NCBI GenBank assembly: GCA_033220425.1
Contig: CM065646.1
Coordinates: 255,501-319,500, forward strand
Length of the DNA stretch: 64,000 nucleotides
Origin: Lepraria neglecta
Taxonomy: Eukaryota > Ascomycota > Lecanoromycetes > Lecanorales > Stereocaulaceae
Direction of reading: 5' to 3'
This document shows, in pieces, positions 11,485-22,064 of this stretch (positions are counted from its first letter, which is position 1; every line of letters begins with the position of its first letter). The position numbers and the translations under genes were made by a program. The notes under the pieces were generated by a model that saw only the letters and a program-made list of their open reading frames with translations, had not been told where the DNA came from and did not search any database.

Positions 11485-12060
11485 CTACCCACTCTTCCCA
11501 CAGCTCAACGCACCATCCGGGGTACATTTCCCATCATTCGCTCTTTCGATCCTCCCATCAATGCAGACAGTGCCATTGGCTACTGAGCCCATGAAATAGT
11601 ATGTCGCCGAATTACCAGGTCCAGGAACGCAAAGCGAGAATGACGTGGGACTATCGCAGTAGACGCCGTTCGGTGTGCAGTGTTTAGGAGGCGGGGTCGG
11701 TAGGCCGGTGCCATTGAAGATGGGCGGTGGGATTCCTGTTGCGTTTGGGCGATGATAGGATGATCCATTGCTTAGAGGGCCAAAGGTGGCGAAGGTTCTT
11801 TGGGTTTGGAGAGTGGTACGGTAGTGGAGTGTGATTGAGAGGAGGGTATAATTTGCTGTATGCAAGCTACCTGTTCCTGAGGCTGTTCCTGTTCCATGGC
11901 CTGTTGAGTATGCTGTTGGATGGGGATGGGCTGGAGCTGTGATGTTGGCTGTGGATAGGGGGATGGGTTTGATGGTGAGGGTGGATGTTAGGGTTTGAGG
12001 TGCTGCTGCTCCTTTGGAGAGGAAGAAGCACAATGCGGGAAGTGCTAGAATGGCCTTCAT
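11485..12060 (-). CDS. small secreted Ser/Thr-rich protein with C-terminal Cys-rich module
   Basis: The 191-aa product starts at the internal Met with a clear signal peptide (MKAILALPALCFFLSKGAAA, cleavage near AAA-PQ). The open frame extends further upstream but that part lacks coding character. The mature region is Thr/Pro/Gly-rich with several NxT/NxS sites (about residues 20-110) and likely heavily glycosylated. The C-terminal 75 residues carry six cysteines in the context CTPNGVYC ... FSLC ... VANGTVC ... CTPDG ... SC, reminiscent of fungal CBM19-like chitin-binding or other wall-associated modules. That similarity is by eye only. Location would be cell wall or medium. It appears intact and intronless. 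Confidence 0.6.
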   Translation of the reverse strand: MKAILALPALCFFLSKGAAAPQTLTSTLTIKPIPLSTANITAPAHPHPTAYSTGHGTGTASGTGSLHTANYTLLSITLHYRTTLQTQRTFATFGPLSNGSSYHRPNATGIPPPIFNGTGLPTPPPKHCTPNGVYCDSPTSFSLCVPGPGNSATYYFMGSVANGTVCIDGRIERANDGKCTPDGALSCGKSG

Positions 12061-12578
12061 GTTGTGAGTAGGAGATGGGAGAAGGCGCCACTTCCTATCG
12101 TGAATAGAATGAAATGGGAAATTGAAAGAAGGGGAGATAGAAAAGAGTTCAAGAGAAATGCAAGGACTGTTTTGACTGCGTAGGCTGGAATGTGCTTTTG
12201 ACGCGACCTCCATAACATGGAATTGACGCGTCAAGAGTCCCACAGCATCAGATTCAACAGTATGAGGTTAGTGACTATGAGGGCCGTCTTATTTTTCGCG
12301 TACGTCTTTTTCGCGGGGTGGCTCTCATTCTGTGGTAAGCGAATTTAGTAAGAATAGACTTACGGCCGGAAGGACAGAAATTATCAAGAGGGAAGGGATG
12401 ATACTGTGAAGCGACGGCAGAGAAGACAGAGAGTCTTTGTCTGAGAAGACTAATAACTGCCAGTGCGATTTGGAGCATTGAAAAGGGCTCCACGGTGCTA
12501 GATATCCTCCCAAGTTGTTACTCAGATGCAGTAGCATGATCAAGAGACTCGCGACTCTCAGATCGCCCACTAATGTCG
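12061..12578. other. intergenic, no gene recognised
   Basis: 5' flank of the secreted-protein gene and 3' flank of the BTB gene. Short frames at 12275-12570 have no supporting features. Confidence 0.4.
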
Positions 12579-13475
12579 TCAGCTAACTCTCAGTGCGAAC
12601 ATCTTCAAGAAGTCCCCTAGCATCTCTCCATCTTCCAGCATAAGATCCTTGATCTCCCCATCTCTGATCAACACTTCCATCTCAGTCCCAATATAATGGG
12701 CCAACATCGTACGGATGTCGTCAGTTCCATCCACTGTCTCGGCTGTGTTCGCATAGACATACTTCAACAAGGCCGTAATGTCTCCAACGCGTTCGGGATA
12801 TAGAGTGAAGATCGACAGCGTGTGCTGCAATTTGTCGAGGGCCAGCTTCTTGAGAGACTGGATATCGTACTTCTCTGCGAAGATGTACATGCGAGCATGG
12901 CCGAGGAATACCTCTGTATAGTCTTCCAGTGGGCTCTTGTTGCCGCGGGGAGCAGGAAGCAAGAAAGTGGAAAAGGTCACCCAGCTAGAATCGTATTGAC
13001 TGATGAAGGATTCTCTCAAACCTCCCTTCGAAGAGGCTGAATGCTTTTTCTTCTTCCTGTCCTTCTTAGTACCGAATGAACCCCAACCATCGTCTAGGTC
13101 TTCGACTACTACTACAGTTTCTTTCGACGTCTCGGATTTTGACGCTTGCGCGCTGGTCTCGTCTCCAGCTTCTACCAGGATATACTCAGCCGCCGGATAG
13201 TCCTTGCTGTATGCCCACCGAATGAAGCGGACAAAGGTCCCTTCATCTACGTCTTCGAGGAGTGCAAAGCCCTGCTGCGCTTCTGACATTTGCCCGTTGA
13301 TCATCCGGTCGAGAGGCTCTGAGCAGTTGCTGATCAAGGCGGCATGGACGTGCAATGGCTTGCCTTGGACGATGAAGGTGAAGGATTTTGAGGCGAAGAT
13401 ACTGCGTAGCTTGTCAGACAATAAGTTTGGGGGGGTAACAGATGTCTTTGTGTACCTGCTATCTGAGATAGGCAT
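12579..13475 (-). CDS. BTB/POZ-domain protein
   Basis: The 298-aa intronless frame carries a fungal-type BTB domain at about residues 25-100: FTFIVQGKPLHVHAALIS (first strand and the conserved L-HaaLis segment), then the MINGQMSEA and EDVDEGTFVRFIRWAYSKDY core. An acidic/Lys-rich linker follows (VVVEDLDDGWGSF...KKDRKKKKH, about residues 120-150), then a C-terminal helical BACK-like part (HARMYIFAEKYDIQSLKKLALDKLQHTL). Proteins of this layout are abundant in filamentous fungi and mostly uncharacterised; BTB mediates dimerisation or Cullin-3 binding in better-known relatives. No damage is seen. The length fits the family. Confidence 0.85.
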   Translation of the reverse strand: MPISDSRYTKTSVTPPNLLSDKLRSIFASKSFTFIVQGKPLHVHAALISNCSEPLDRMINGQMSEAQQGFALLEDVDEGTFVRFIRWAYSKDYPAAEYILVEAGDETSAQASKSETSKETVVVVEDLDDGWGSFGTKKDRKKKKHSASSKGGLRESFISQYDSSWVTFSTFLLPAPRGNKSPLEDYTEVFLGHARMYIFAEKYDIQSLKKLALDKLQHTLSIFTLYPERVGDITALLKYVYANTAETVDGTDDIRTMLAHYIGTEMEVLIRDGEIKDLMLEDGEMLGDFLKMFALRVS

Positions 13476-14079
13476 GCTGGCAATGAGACCGAGGACCCCT
13501 GGGCAGAGACGCTTGAGTGGAGAGACTTTGTAGAAACCGTAGATTCTGCTACTTCAGATGTCTGTATCCTCTTCTCATAAAAAGGCGAGTAAAACTGGCC
13601 GAGGTGGTTGGAGCAGCTCAGCTCCGCCCTCATAGGACGAGGGCTGTCCACTGTGGCTTTGCTAGCTAGCGTTCCAGCACTCCATGTCGAGAGCCTTGCT
13701 CTTGAACGCCTGGCAGACACAGCTCAGCTCCGTGTTAGGTGTCCGTCCGGTCGTTGCAATAAGTCATGCTTGATTTGGACGTTGTTTCAGAAAAGAAGGT
13801 GAAGGATTGTTGATCATTTTGCCGCATCCAGAACTAGAAATTCCCACCAATGACCTCACCTTTACCATGCGATACTCAAGGTACGACAACAGCCTGATAT
13901 TGTTATCGCTGGTACCTGTACTTTCTACAGCCGCAGACGTCCTAATCTAAGAGCCAGAAGCATGGGCTGCTTCATCCAGAGAGCTCTGGAGTCGAACGGA
14001 TGACGATCCAGGCTGAACACTTCACAGCTCGCACAAGCCCGGCACGAAACTGGCTCCACTACTGTCTCACGCGCGAGTT
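13476..14079. promoter_or_regulatory. 5' region between BTB gene and App1-like gene, with a small upstream ORF
   Basis: This holds the BTB promoter and the 5' region of the App1-like gene. An upstream ORF of 27 codons starts with ATG at 14000 and ends at 14083, overlapping the beginning of the main open frame. If it lies in the mRNA leader it could restrain translation. Alternatively this stretch contains the intron that precedes the App1 coding exon. Confidence 0.35.
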
Positions 14080-16887
14080 TTGACTCGGTCTACCAACGGC
14101 TTCCCGCTGTTAAGATACCTCTTCCCTCACACTCGTCAACGAGCACGAGCACGCCTCTCGGCTTTCAGGCACAACACTCTCCCTTACTACAGGCAACGAG
14201 CACAGTCACGTATCTACCGCTTCATAGTCGGGCGTCAGGCAAAACGCAATCAACGGAGGGCAGCAGGTAAAACCATACTTCAACGGCTCGGGGGGCGAAG
14301 ACGCATGTTTGCTACGTTCAGGCAGGGGAATGCAGGTTCTTCCGTGAACTCTGCCATCATGGATGGCAATAGCGGATACGGATCGTTACCTGAGAGGGGT
14401 GCTAGGCGGAAGAAGCTTGCAGGATATCTAAAGGCTGCTAATGAGCTTCGACAATCTTACCAGCAGGCCCACGGGATGGGAGGGCAGAGGGACGCCGCTG
14501 ATGACGACGCATCAACCATACCTGGGGCATTCCCAGATGTGGCCGTGGTTCGAAGTGGTGATGAAGAGATGTTACTATTCCCCAGCTACGCAAGACGCCA
14601 CTATTCTCGGAAGCCTCGATATGATATCCCAGGAGCCTCACAGGATATACGGAGCGAGAAGGGTTCCGGAGATGCGGAGTATTGGAGGAAGGAATGGGAG
14701 AAATACGAGGACGATAATTCGGTAGTGGACGTGGATATCAGAGGCTGGATCTATTCTCCTCATAAAGGGCAAATGACACGGAAAAACAGGCTGTTGGTTG
14801 GTATCGCCCGGCAGCTGAGTGGCATACCTGCTCCTTCTAGTGGCCGAGCGTCCAGTCCTCATTCTCAACATCACGTTAGGGTCGAGGCCCGTAACGCACG
14901 ACATGAAGAGGAACAGGCGGAGAAAGAGGCAGAAGCAATCGCGAGAAGAGGCCAAGGCGAAGCAGACATTGCATGGCGAGGCGGCTACAGTGAATCCCCC
15001 AGTCGTGATGCAGACCAGTCCAGTCTCTACAGCTCGCCTGGTAATAGCCGAGCATCGTCTCCCGATAGACGAGAATCATATGGCACGCATTTATCCCGCC
15101 CAGTCTCCAACAGCTCTCCCCGCGCCGAGAATGATCATGGGATCAGGCCCCTTTCCAAACGAACTTCCTGGACTCAGCCATCAGACATGACTTCGGCTGA
15201 GCTCTCCGTTGCCAATTCCCATCTCATGGTCAGGCTGAGGCCATTCTTAACGACGCCTCTTGTCAACACCACGCTCACTGTTTTTTTCTACAATGAACAA
15301 GCATCAAGGTCTCGTACGATCACTACCAACGAAGCTGGCCATTTCAGTCTTCGAGCTGCCCTAGACTTTGTTCCAACGCATGTGCGAGTACTTGCTTCTG
15401 ACAAGTTATCAGCTACAGAAGAAGTGCGAATTACAGAGCCTAATGGATTCAGCGTGATAAGTGATATTGACGACACCATCAAGCATTCTGGAATCGGTAA
15501 TGGCGCAAGAGACATCTTCCGTAATGCGTTCATTCGCGATGTTGCAGATCTTACCATCGACGGCGTCAAGGAATGGTATACAAGGATGGCTGATTTGGGG
15601 GTAACCTTCCACTACGTGTCTAACTCGCCATGGCAACTGTACCCTGTGCTCGCCAGCTTCTTTGCTGTAGCTGGGCTGCCAAAAGGTTCCTTTCATCTGA
15701 AGCAGTATACTGGCATGCTCCAGGGTATCTTTGAGCCGGTTGCGGAGCGTAAGAAAGGCACTCTTGACAAGATTTTGTCAGACTTCCCCGAAAGACGTTT
15801 CATCCTAGCAGGAGACAGTGGAGAGGCAGATCTTGAGCTGTATACAGATATTGTGTTGGCGAATCCGGGTAGGATTCTCGGTGTCTTCATACGAGATGTT
15901 ACCACAACCAAGCCTCCTGGCTTTTTCGATTCCGCAGTAAGACCTCGCGGCTCACGATCGCCGTTGCGAGGTCGAAGCAGGGACAATACGAGCGTCTCAC
16001 CCCAGAGACGGTCATTCAAGGTGGAGGAGAAGCCGCCCGCACTCCCATCAAGGCAGCCCAGCCGTACCGCCAGCACATTAACCCAGGCAGAGAATGGGCC
16101 AACCATGGGGAGATTAATAGATTTTGATGAGGAGCCGTCGCCTGGCGTTCACCGCTCACTGACTGACCCTGAATTGCTTGAAACAGAAAGGAAAATGTCT
16201 ACAACTTCGATCAAGTCAAATCCACCGTCAAGACCTTCAAAGCCATTGGCCCTACGGTCACTCTCCGGCGAACAGCTCTCATCTTCTCCGCCCCTGAACA
16301 GAAAACCGGCTCCACCACTTCCTCCAAAACCACGCCAATATTCTAACTCTCAAGAACAGCCCAATCTACCTACCGAACCATCACCGCTTTCCCAGACCCA
16401 GAACGCCTCGCCGCCAGGCAGCAGAGCCACCTCTCTTGAACGGCAGTCCTATCGTGCTGCCGTTCGCAACAAGATCGCCTCAGCCTACAATGCTCTTCCG
16501 TCTTTGTCCAATAGCTCCCCTACATCTTCCCAGCAGCAATCTCCCACTTCCGACCCTTCAAAGCCCACCTCACGCCAACCTCCACCCATCCCTCCCCGGA
16601 GAAATATCTCCTCATACCCTGCAGCTGCAGCCCAGTATGCTAGCAATCGCATCAGCAATGGCTGGAATGGCTATAATAATGACGGCAGTGGCGGCCCGGA
16701 GGATGGAAGTGGCAATGATCCTGTGCTTAGTAAGAAAGAGGAGCTGTGGTTGAGACGGTGGCAGAGGGCTAAGGAAATATTCGATGAAAAGGGTGTTGTG
16801 CTGCGGACTTGGCGGGTTGGGGATGATGTTGCTGATGAGGCGGTGAGATTGGTTGAGAGGGCTAAGAAGGAGCAGAGTAAGCGGTGA
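14080..16887 (+). CDS. APP1: App1-type phosphatidate phosphatase (DUF2183)
   Basis: The product matches yeast App1, a Mg-dependent phosphatidate phosphatase linked to actin patches and endocytosis, converting phosphatidate to diacylglycerol. The haloacid-dehalogenase-type catalytic motif DIDDTI lies near residue 461, followed by VTFHYVSNSPWQLYPVL, KGSFHLKQY, LSDFPERRFILAGDSGEADLELY and the NPGRILGVFIRDV end of DUF2183 at about residue 610. A conserved KKLAGYLKAANELRQSY block is near residue 110. The C-terminal 300 residues are Pro/Ser-rich with PPLPPKPR- and PPPIPPRR-like SH3 ligands, as in App1, and end in a helical tail. The start is uncertain. The frame is open from 14017 and has no ATG until 14305, yet the Arg-rich segment between looks coding, so a 5' exon upstream is likely. 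The frame is 935 codons if counted from 14080, 860 aa from 14305. Confidence 0.88.
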   Translation: MTRSTNGFPLLRYLFPHTRQRARARLSAFRHNTLPYYRQRAQSRIYRFIVGRQAKRNQRRAAGKTILQRLGGRRRMFATFRQGNAGSSVNSAIMDGNSGYGSLPERGARRKKLAGYLKAANELRQSYQQAHGMGGQRDAADDDASTIPGAFPDVAVVRSGDEEMLLFPSYARRHYSRKPRYDIPGASQDIRSEKGSGDAEYWRKEWEKYEDDNSVVDVDIRGWIYSPHKGQMTRKNRLLVGIARQLSGIPAPSSGRASSPHSQHHVRVEARNARHEEEQAEKEAEAIARRGQGEADIAWRGGYSESPSRDADQSSLYSSPGNSRASSPDRRESYGTHLSRPVSNSSPRAENDHGIRPLSKRTSWTQPSDMTSAELSVANSHLMVRLRPFLTTPLVNTTLTVFFYNEQASRSRTITTNEAGHFSLRAALDFVPTHVRVLASDKLSATEEVRITEPNGFSVISDIDDTIKHSGIGNGARDIFRNAFIRDVADLTIDGVKEWYTRMADLGVTFHYVSNSPWQLYPVLASFFAVAGLPKGSFHLKQYTGMLQGIFEPVAERKKGTLDKILSDFPERRFILAGDSGEADLELYTDIVLANPGRILGVFIRDVTTTKPPGFFDSAVRPRGSRSPLRGRSRDNTSVSPQRRSFKVEEKPPALPSRQPSRTASTLTQAENGPTMGRLIDFDEEPSPGVHRSLTDPELLETERKMSTTSIKSNPPSRPSKPLALRSLSGEQLSSSPPLNRKPAPPLPPKPRQYSNSQEQPNLPTEPSPLSQTQNASPPGSRATSLERQSYRAAVRNKIASAYNALPSLSNSSPTSSQQQSPTSDPSKPTSRQPPPIPPRRNISSYPAAAAQYASNRISNGWNGYNNDGSGGPEDGSGNDPVLSKKEELWLRRWQRAKEIFDEKGVVLRTWRVGDDVADEAVRLVERAKKEQSKR

Positions 16888-17466
16888 GGTTGATGGTGGA
16901 ATTGGCATATGAGTGTATGAAAAGCAAAGCGAATGGCGTTTAATCAGCAAAGCTTTTGGAGGTTCAACAACCGCTTAGATACAATGGTTAATGTATAACC
17001 TGCATACCACTCTCTCTCACTGTTCTCTTGAAGACCTTGATGATTGAATGCGGACGATCTTCGATATGTTGATAAGCCCCCGTTTCCCTCCCCAGACGAG
17101 CGGTCTCGCCTTGTGCCAGTGCTTGCATCGGCTACGTGTTCGGACTCCAACTTTAGCCAACGCCCGGAACTTGGAGGAATACTGCTCGAGCTTTGACACG
17201 ACTCCACATCATGCATGCTACAATGGAACCAAATTCATCCGGTGACAAAGGCTTTCTCGGAAGCAGTGCACCTTCGTTCTGTGGTTTGACGACCTGTCTC
17301 TTGCCTAACACTTTCATACAGATTTCGTTCTTCTCCTCAACAGATCTCTCCACGGCTGCGTTTAGCTGGACTGCCCTCACAAGGCAGGGCAGGGTGTCAA
17401 TTGGTAATCCAGTATTTAAAAAGCCATCAGAGTTTCAATCCTCTAGGTGCATAGCGATCGGCCCCC
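16888..17466. other. intergenic between convergent gene ends
   Basis: 3' flanks of the App1-like gene and of the minus-strand ankyrin pseudogene. No gene seen. Confidence 0.4.
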
Positions 17467-20078
17467 TCATTCAGGCCATGCCCCTGGCAAAGCACTGACC
17501 GGCTCTTCCATCGAGTCGTCTTCGTCTGTGTCGTCATCGTCGTGCTCTGCAGCGATTCGCAAGGCTGGGCGTCTCTCTTGAACCGGAACTCCTTGGTGGT
17601 CCTGGATGTTGTGGAATAAGGTCTCGAGCGCCCGAATGACTGCAATGTGGTCCTCAGTAGAATGAACGAAGATGCATCGGCCATTGACCCAGAGACGAAA
17701 GTGCCATTCGTCCCACACGAGCTTTTGCTGGGCCCTCTCTCACAAAAGATCATGTGCTGTGTTTCCATCAACGTTTCGGGCGTCGAGGTCAAGGCCAGAA
17801 ACATCAGCTTGAGATAGGGATTGGGAAATGCTCAAATCTTCGGCGTTACTGGCTGCTATGTGCAGAATTGTTTCGCCTTGATTTGTCCTGGCGTCAAGCT
17901 TAGCTCCATACTGGACCAGCAATTTGAAAGCCCAAACTGTCCTAGACTCGACCGCATTGTGCAACGCAGTATATCCTGTGGAATCCTCAGCCACCTCGGT
18001 GTCGGCGCCACGCTCCAAAAGTAGCCTCATTCGAGTTGCCTGGTAGTCCTGGTAGTAAAAATCCCTGAAGCAGCACATGAGGGCCATAATACCGGAAGGA
18101 CCAGGGAAACCAAAGTTAAAGCCGTAGAGGATCAGAAGTTCATTGATTGCCATTGTTTCTGCTACGCCAGGGGTCCCAAGGTATCCCCGGATGTAATTTT
18201 GATATGTCTTCGAGGCTTTGATGACCACGAGATCTTCACCAGTATATGAGAAATCGGAACCGGTCAAACGATAGGGGCCGACGCCGGAATCGATTAAAAG
18301 CCTGATGCACTGATAGTCTCCAAGCCACCACCGCCATCCAGAATAGATGCTGTGGACGACTGCTAGTATCAGCTCCACTTTCCCTGAACATCCTGACATG
18401 CTGCCACTGCCCAAACCGGCAGGCGTAGCTGAGAGCTGTATAACCATCCACATCCACATTGTCGAGCACTCCAGGGCCGGCTTGTATGTTGGTATCTAAA
18501 TCTTTAGGGCTGATGCCCCAGATAATCTTGTGAAGTTCATAGAAGCATTGCTGGTCACAGTAATTGTCTACAGCGCCAGCTGGAAAAGTGTGCAGGAGCA
18601 CAACCTAATCTTGGTCCTGCCGGCCACAATAAGAGTTTGCCTTGCGAGAAAAATATGGCCGTATAGGAGAGCGATTTTATTTCAGCAAGACACTCGATAC
18701 AATATTTCCCTTGGCTTGCTCTCCAGTATTGTCGGTATGGTTTGGATCTAGTCCCATCTCTAGAAGTAATCGTAGAATGGCAGAGTTGGTGGCTACAACG
18801 AGACAAGCTATCTGTACACGTTGTAGTCAGTACAGGCCTCAACTTTGACAGCTTGTAGGATGACTGGCATACATGCAGCAGTGAGTGACCATATCGGTTT
18901 ATGATATAAGGCGAGATAGTCCCGTGGCTAAGAGCGTTTGCAAATCTTCCAGCCTACCGCAAGTAACGACTTTGATTAATGGGTCTTTACGAAAGTCCGC
19001 AACCCGATAGATCTTGAGAAGGAGCTCCGGGCCACATAGCGGCGTTGAAGTGAACCAGGCAGAGATCATGCGCTGTGAGAGCCAGATTGGGAGGAGGTAG
19101 TTAATTCTGATCGCTAGCCCAGCACCCTGCTTGCAAGAGCGGAGATTGCAACGTGTCCTCCCGAATTGGACGCCTCTGAACATGAATATCCCACGGCCGA
19201 AGACCAATGCTGTTTTCTCAGGCAGCTGCATTCGTCCGATTTTGTGGCAATTGCAGCGGCATACTCGTGAGCAGGTCTCGACCGGCCTAAAAGCTTGCAT
19301 TCGAAGCTCACTCCTTGCCATCATTCGAGGCCCCGTCTCTGCATTGCTGATTGTTGTTACCGCAGTTGGGCCTGATGGATGCGCGACTACGTTGGATGTT
19401 GAGCTGAGGCTCATTTGGCGAAAGCCGCCCAATACTCGAGCCAACTCCACTTGAGTCTTAGATGACTCTTCAATCTAATTGCACAAAAACGCAAAGGCGG
19501 CCTCAGACCGTGCTAGTTGATCCGTCATTCTGTCGTTAAACTGCTGCTGCCGGCCCCAAGACTCTTTCGTAAATCCGGAGACCTGCTGTAAATCCACGCT
19601 GCCAGAGCAAATGACAGTCAAAACCAACATACTGGAGATTCGTACGGGATGTCAAACTTACGAGTTCTGAATACCAATATGTGCTATCAGATCATTTCGA
19701 ATATCATCCAACTGACTCAGCAACTTTTCAGCCTCGCCTCTTCCTCAGCCACTACCAGCGGTCGACTTTGCTGCTCGTACCCGCTTACGTTAGTGAATAC
19801 TCGACCAGGACTTCCATTTCAACGAATTTGTTCTTGGCCATGTCGAGGACTTTCCGCATCCCAGGGGAGAGGTCTTCAGGCTCCGTTGAGGTCTTCTATA
19901 TGGCTTCTAGGACTGATTCGATGCCTGAGACGCGCGATAAGAGGTCCTCTGAGTTTTCCGGTGCGTCCATTGCGGTCCTGAGAAGACCTAAGCCTTTGGA
20001 GACTCTGCGAGCAGTTCCTAGGATTGCTATGACGCTGGCGGCAACAGAGAGCGGATCTCCCATGTTTAACGAATCCAC
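17467..20078 (-). pseudogene. fungal ankyrin-repeat protein with N-terminal helical domain, decayed
   Basis: The N-terminus (20078 downward) begins MGDPLSVAASVIAILG...VSKGLGLL, the N-terminal domain common to fungal STAND and ankyrin proteins. A region at 19450-18899 holds the CSRVCRCNCHK block and the PELLLKIYRVADF...LEDLQTLLATGL segment that precedes ankyrin repeats in this family. Ankyrin-like units follow at about 18840-18700, 18480-18380 and 17990-17800, with DSTGYTALHNAVESRTVWAFKLLVQYGA and TNQGETILHIAASNAEDL. The C-terminus (17718-17467) contains WDEWHFRLWVNG and an acidic tail. The order is intact and the length is normal, but the frame is broken at about six places (in-frame stops and single-base shifts spread along the gene). 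Such proteins are thought to act in recognition or stress responses; this copy cannot give the full protein. Confidence 0.8.
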
Positions 20079-20513
20079 CTCTTAGCGAGCTGCTTGCAAA
20101 TGAATGATAAAGGCTGGGTAAATCAAGATCCTGTAAAGTCTCTCGATACGCGTGAGTAATAATCAACTTTCCCCGGGCTTTGATGAGGAAGTTGCAATTT
20201 GTTCTGTCAGCCTGATGAGCTGTTCGGCCAGGCTAAGGCCATGCACGCTCCGCATCGTCCCAACCAATGAGATGTAGGCCGGCTTTTGGGTGCGAAGGCA
20301 CCGAGCTTGCAAGCTGGCTAACCAAACACTAGTTGCGATGATTCAGGACTCAATACTACCACAATTACAGGTTCAAAGAGACGGCTTTAAGCATACTAAA
20401 CACTCTACTCAACGCGTTCTTACCAAATAAAATCAACGTGTCCGGCTCGTATCCCATATCTGTGAATGCTAAAGATCATACCATCCCCCAAATTCGCCAC
20501 ATTTCCCAACAAC
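20079..20513. other. intergenic, no gene recognised
   Basis: Between the 5' end of the ankyrin pseudogene and the 3' end of the secreted-protein pseudogene; no coding features. Confidence 0.4.
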
Positions 20514-22064
20514 CTACGACAAAGGCGGACAAACAGCAAAAGGGTAATTCCCATTAACTAACGCAACCGGACAACTAGTCCCTGCATAATACTCTGGCAA
20601 CTTACTTATGCAAGTCATATCCACCAACCCACCCGCCTCAAAATTGATCGGCAGTCCGCCAAAATTGCCCGACTCAACACACTTAAAAGCCCCATCAAAA
20701 AGCAGCTCCATAGATGTCCATCCATTGCTGACTATAGTGGCCGAGATAGCCTTTTGAGATGTCTTGGAGTAGATAGGCTTGGCTGATAGCGATGATGCTG
20801 CCGTTCCAGAATTCTGTGTTCGTGGTTGACCAGGTGCAGATGCTGTTGATGTCGCAGGAGAGGGTGGCGTCGTTGTAAAGGTAGTTGCCTTGGTTGATGG
20901 CGGTTTCGAGGATGCATCCCACTGGGGTCTGCGTTGAGGCGGGGTCAATGTAGTTGTCGGGGACGTAGTTGACTGTACAGATGGGCTGGTTAAGCGTGAT
21001 GGGTCAGTACCTTATGTTTTGGTTTTGCGGTGATTGCGTTGCGTTGTGAAATGAGAGTCTACTTACGCCAACGATCGCGTTCTTCAATTTCAAGTTCTGC
21101 CCAATAGCTGTAGAGACGATGAACATCTTCAGACCTAAGTCGAGGCCGTTGACTGTCGCGGGAAGTGAGTAAGGATTGGCTCCTGAAAATGTTCCATTCT
21201 GGACAAAGTTTATGAAAGACGGTACATCGCTCATGAGAAGCACCAGGCCGGCATTAATCATATTGCTCGCCTGGCTATCGAGTTGACTCGATTGACTGTC
21301 CAAGTCTGCCATCTGGACTAGCTGAGTGCTCAGCGTGCCGGTCGGTCAGATAGCTTTGGCGACACTGGGTGCTTACTGCAGACCTACGACTAGAGCTTCA
21401 GAGGCTGAGGTGGTTGCTTCATCGATCGCGAATTCTGCTGCGTCGACTTCGGGGGCTGCCAGGAAGGCGAGGCCGGCAGTCAGAGCGGTTAGGATGTCTC
21501 CGAGGACAAGTTTGGTGGACTGATTCGGGTCCACGAGTTGAACTACCGAAGAGATGATGAGTTGCGCCTGTGAGGAGGCGAATTGGAGCACGAGGTACCA
21601 ATTCGTGAAGTTGTTAAGAGCTGAGCGAATTGTTAGCAACGGACTTTTGTATTTAAACATGTTTATGATAAGTACAGTAGATGTTCTTCATGATATAGAA
21701 AACTTCCGGGGCGATGTCGCGGCTCACTTGCAGTAGCGAATTCCAAGAGCATGTTTGGATATTGATCTGGCTGCAGCCGCCATTATTCCTGGCGAGTCGT
21801 AGAAAGCAAGTTGTCCACGGTTCAGTGGGCAGGCAGCAATTTGCATCATCTTGATTGGGACGACAGACTGGAGTCGTCTTATTTCAATTTGTGAGTAAAT
21901 TTGTCAGGTCCAGGCCTTTGCCAACAAGACGGGCCGGTAGAAGCCTGCAAGTCTATGCAATTGACGCTTTGTCTACTCAAATGCTGGTTACCTGGATGTG
22001 GGAATGCAGTTATCTGTGTGACGATACCTATGGCGGCAGCAGAGATGAAGAGACGAGGACGCAT
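20514..22064 (-). pseudogene. large fungal secreted protein (DUF7872-like), decayed
   Basis: The first exon encodes a signal peptide (MRPRLFISAAAIGIVTQITA) and a short propeptide-like stretch, then ASTGPSCW. Downstream frames carry the family's Cys-rich blocks (NQDDANCCLPTEPWTTCFLRLA; CSQINIQTCSWN; APEVFYIMKNIY), a long middle region and a C-terminal Cys region ending PVALVNGNYPFAVCPPL. Two introns are still recognisable: one with a GCTAAC branch site near 21620-21680, and one (GTAAGT...TTAACCAG) at about 21066-20990. I believe the family is annotated as DUF7872, from memory. About five breaks interrupt the frame, so the copy is probably inactive. The function of the family is unknown to me; the protein would be exported. 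Confidence 0.65.

Noticed and set aside
21310-21380. GTAAGC...CACTCAG inside the secreted-protein relic as an intron
   Set aside because: It cannot join the flanking frames in phase, whereas direct reading aligns with the family.
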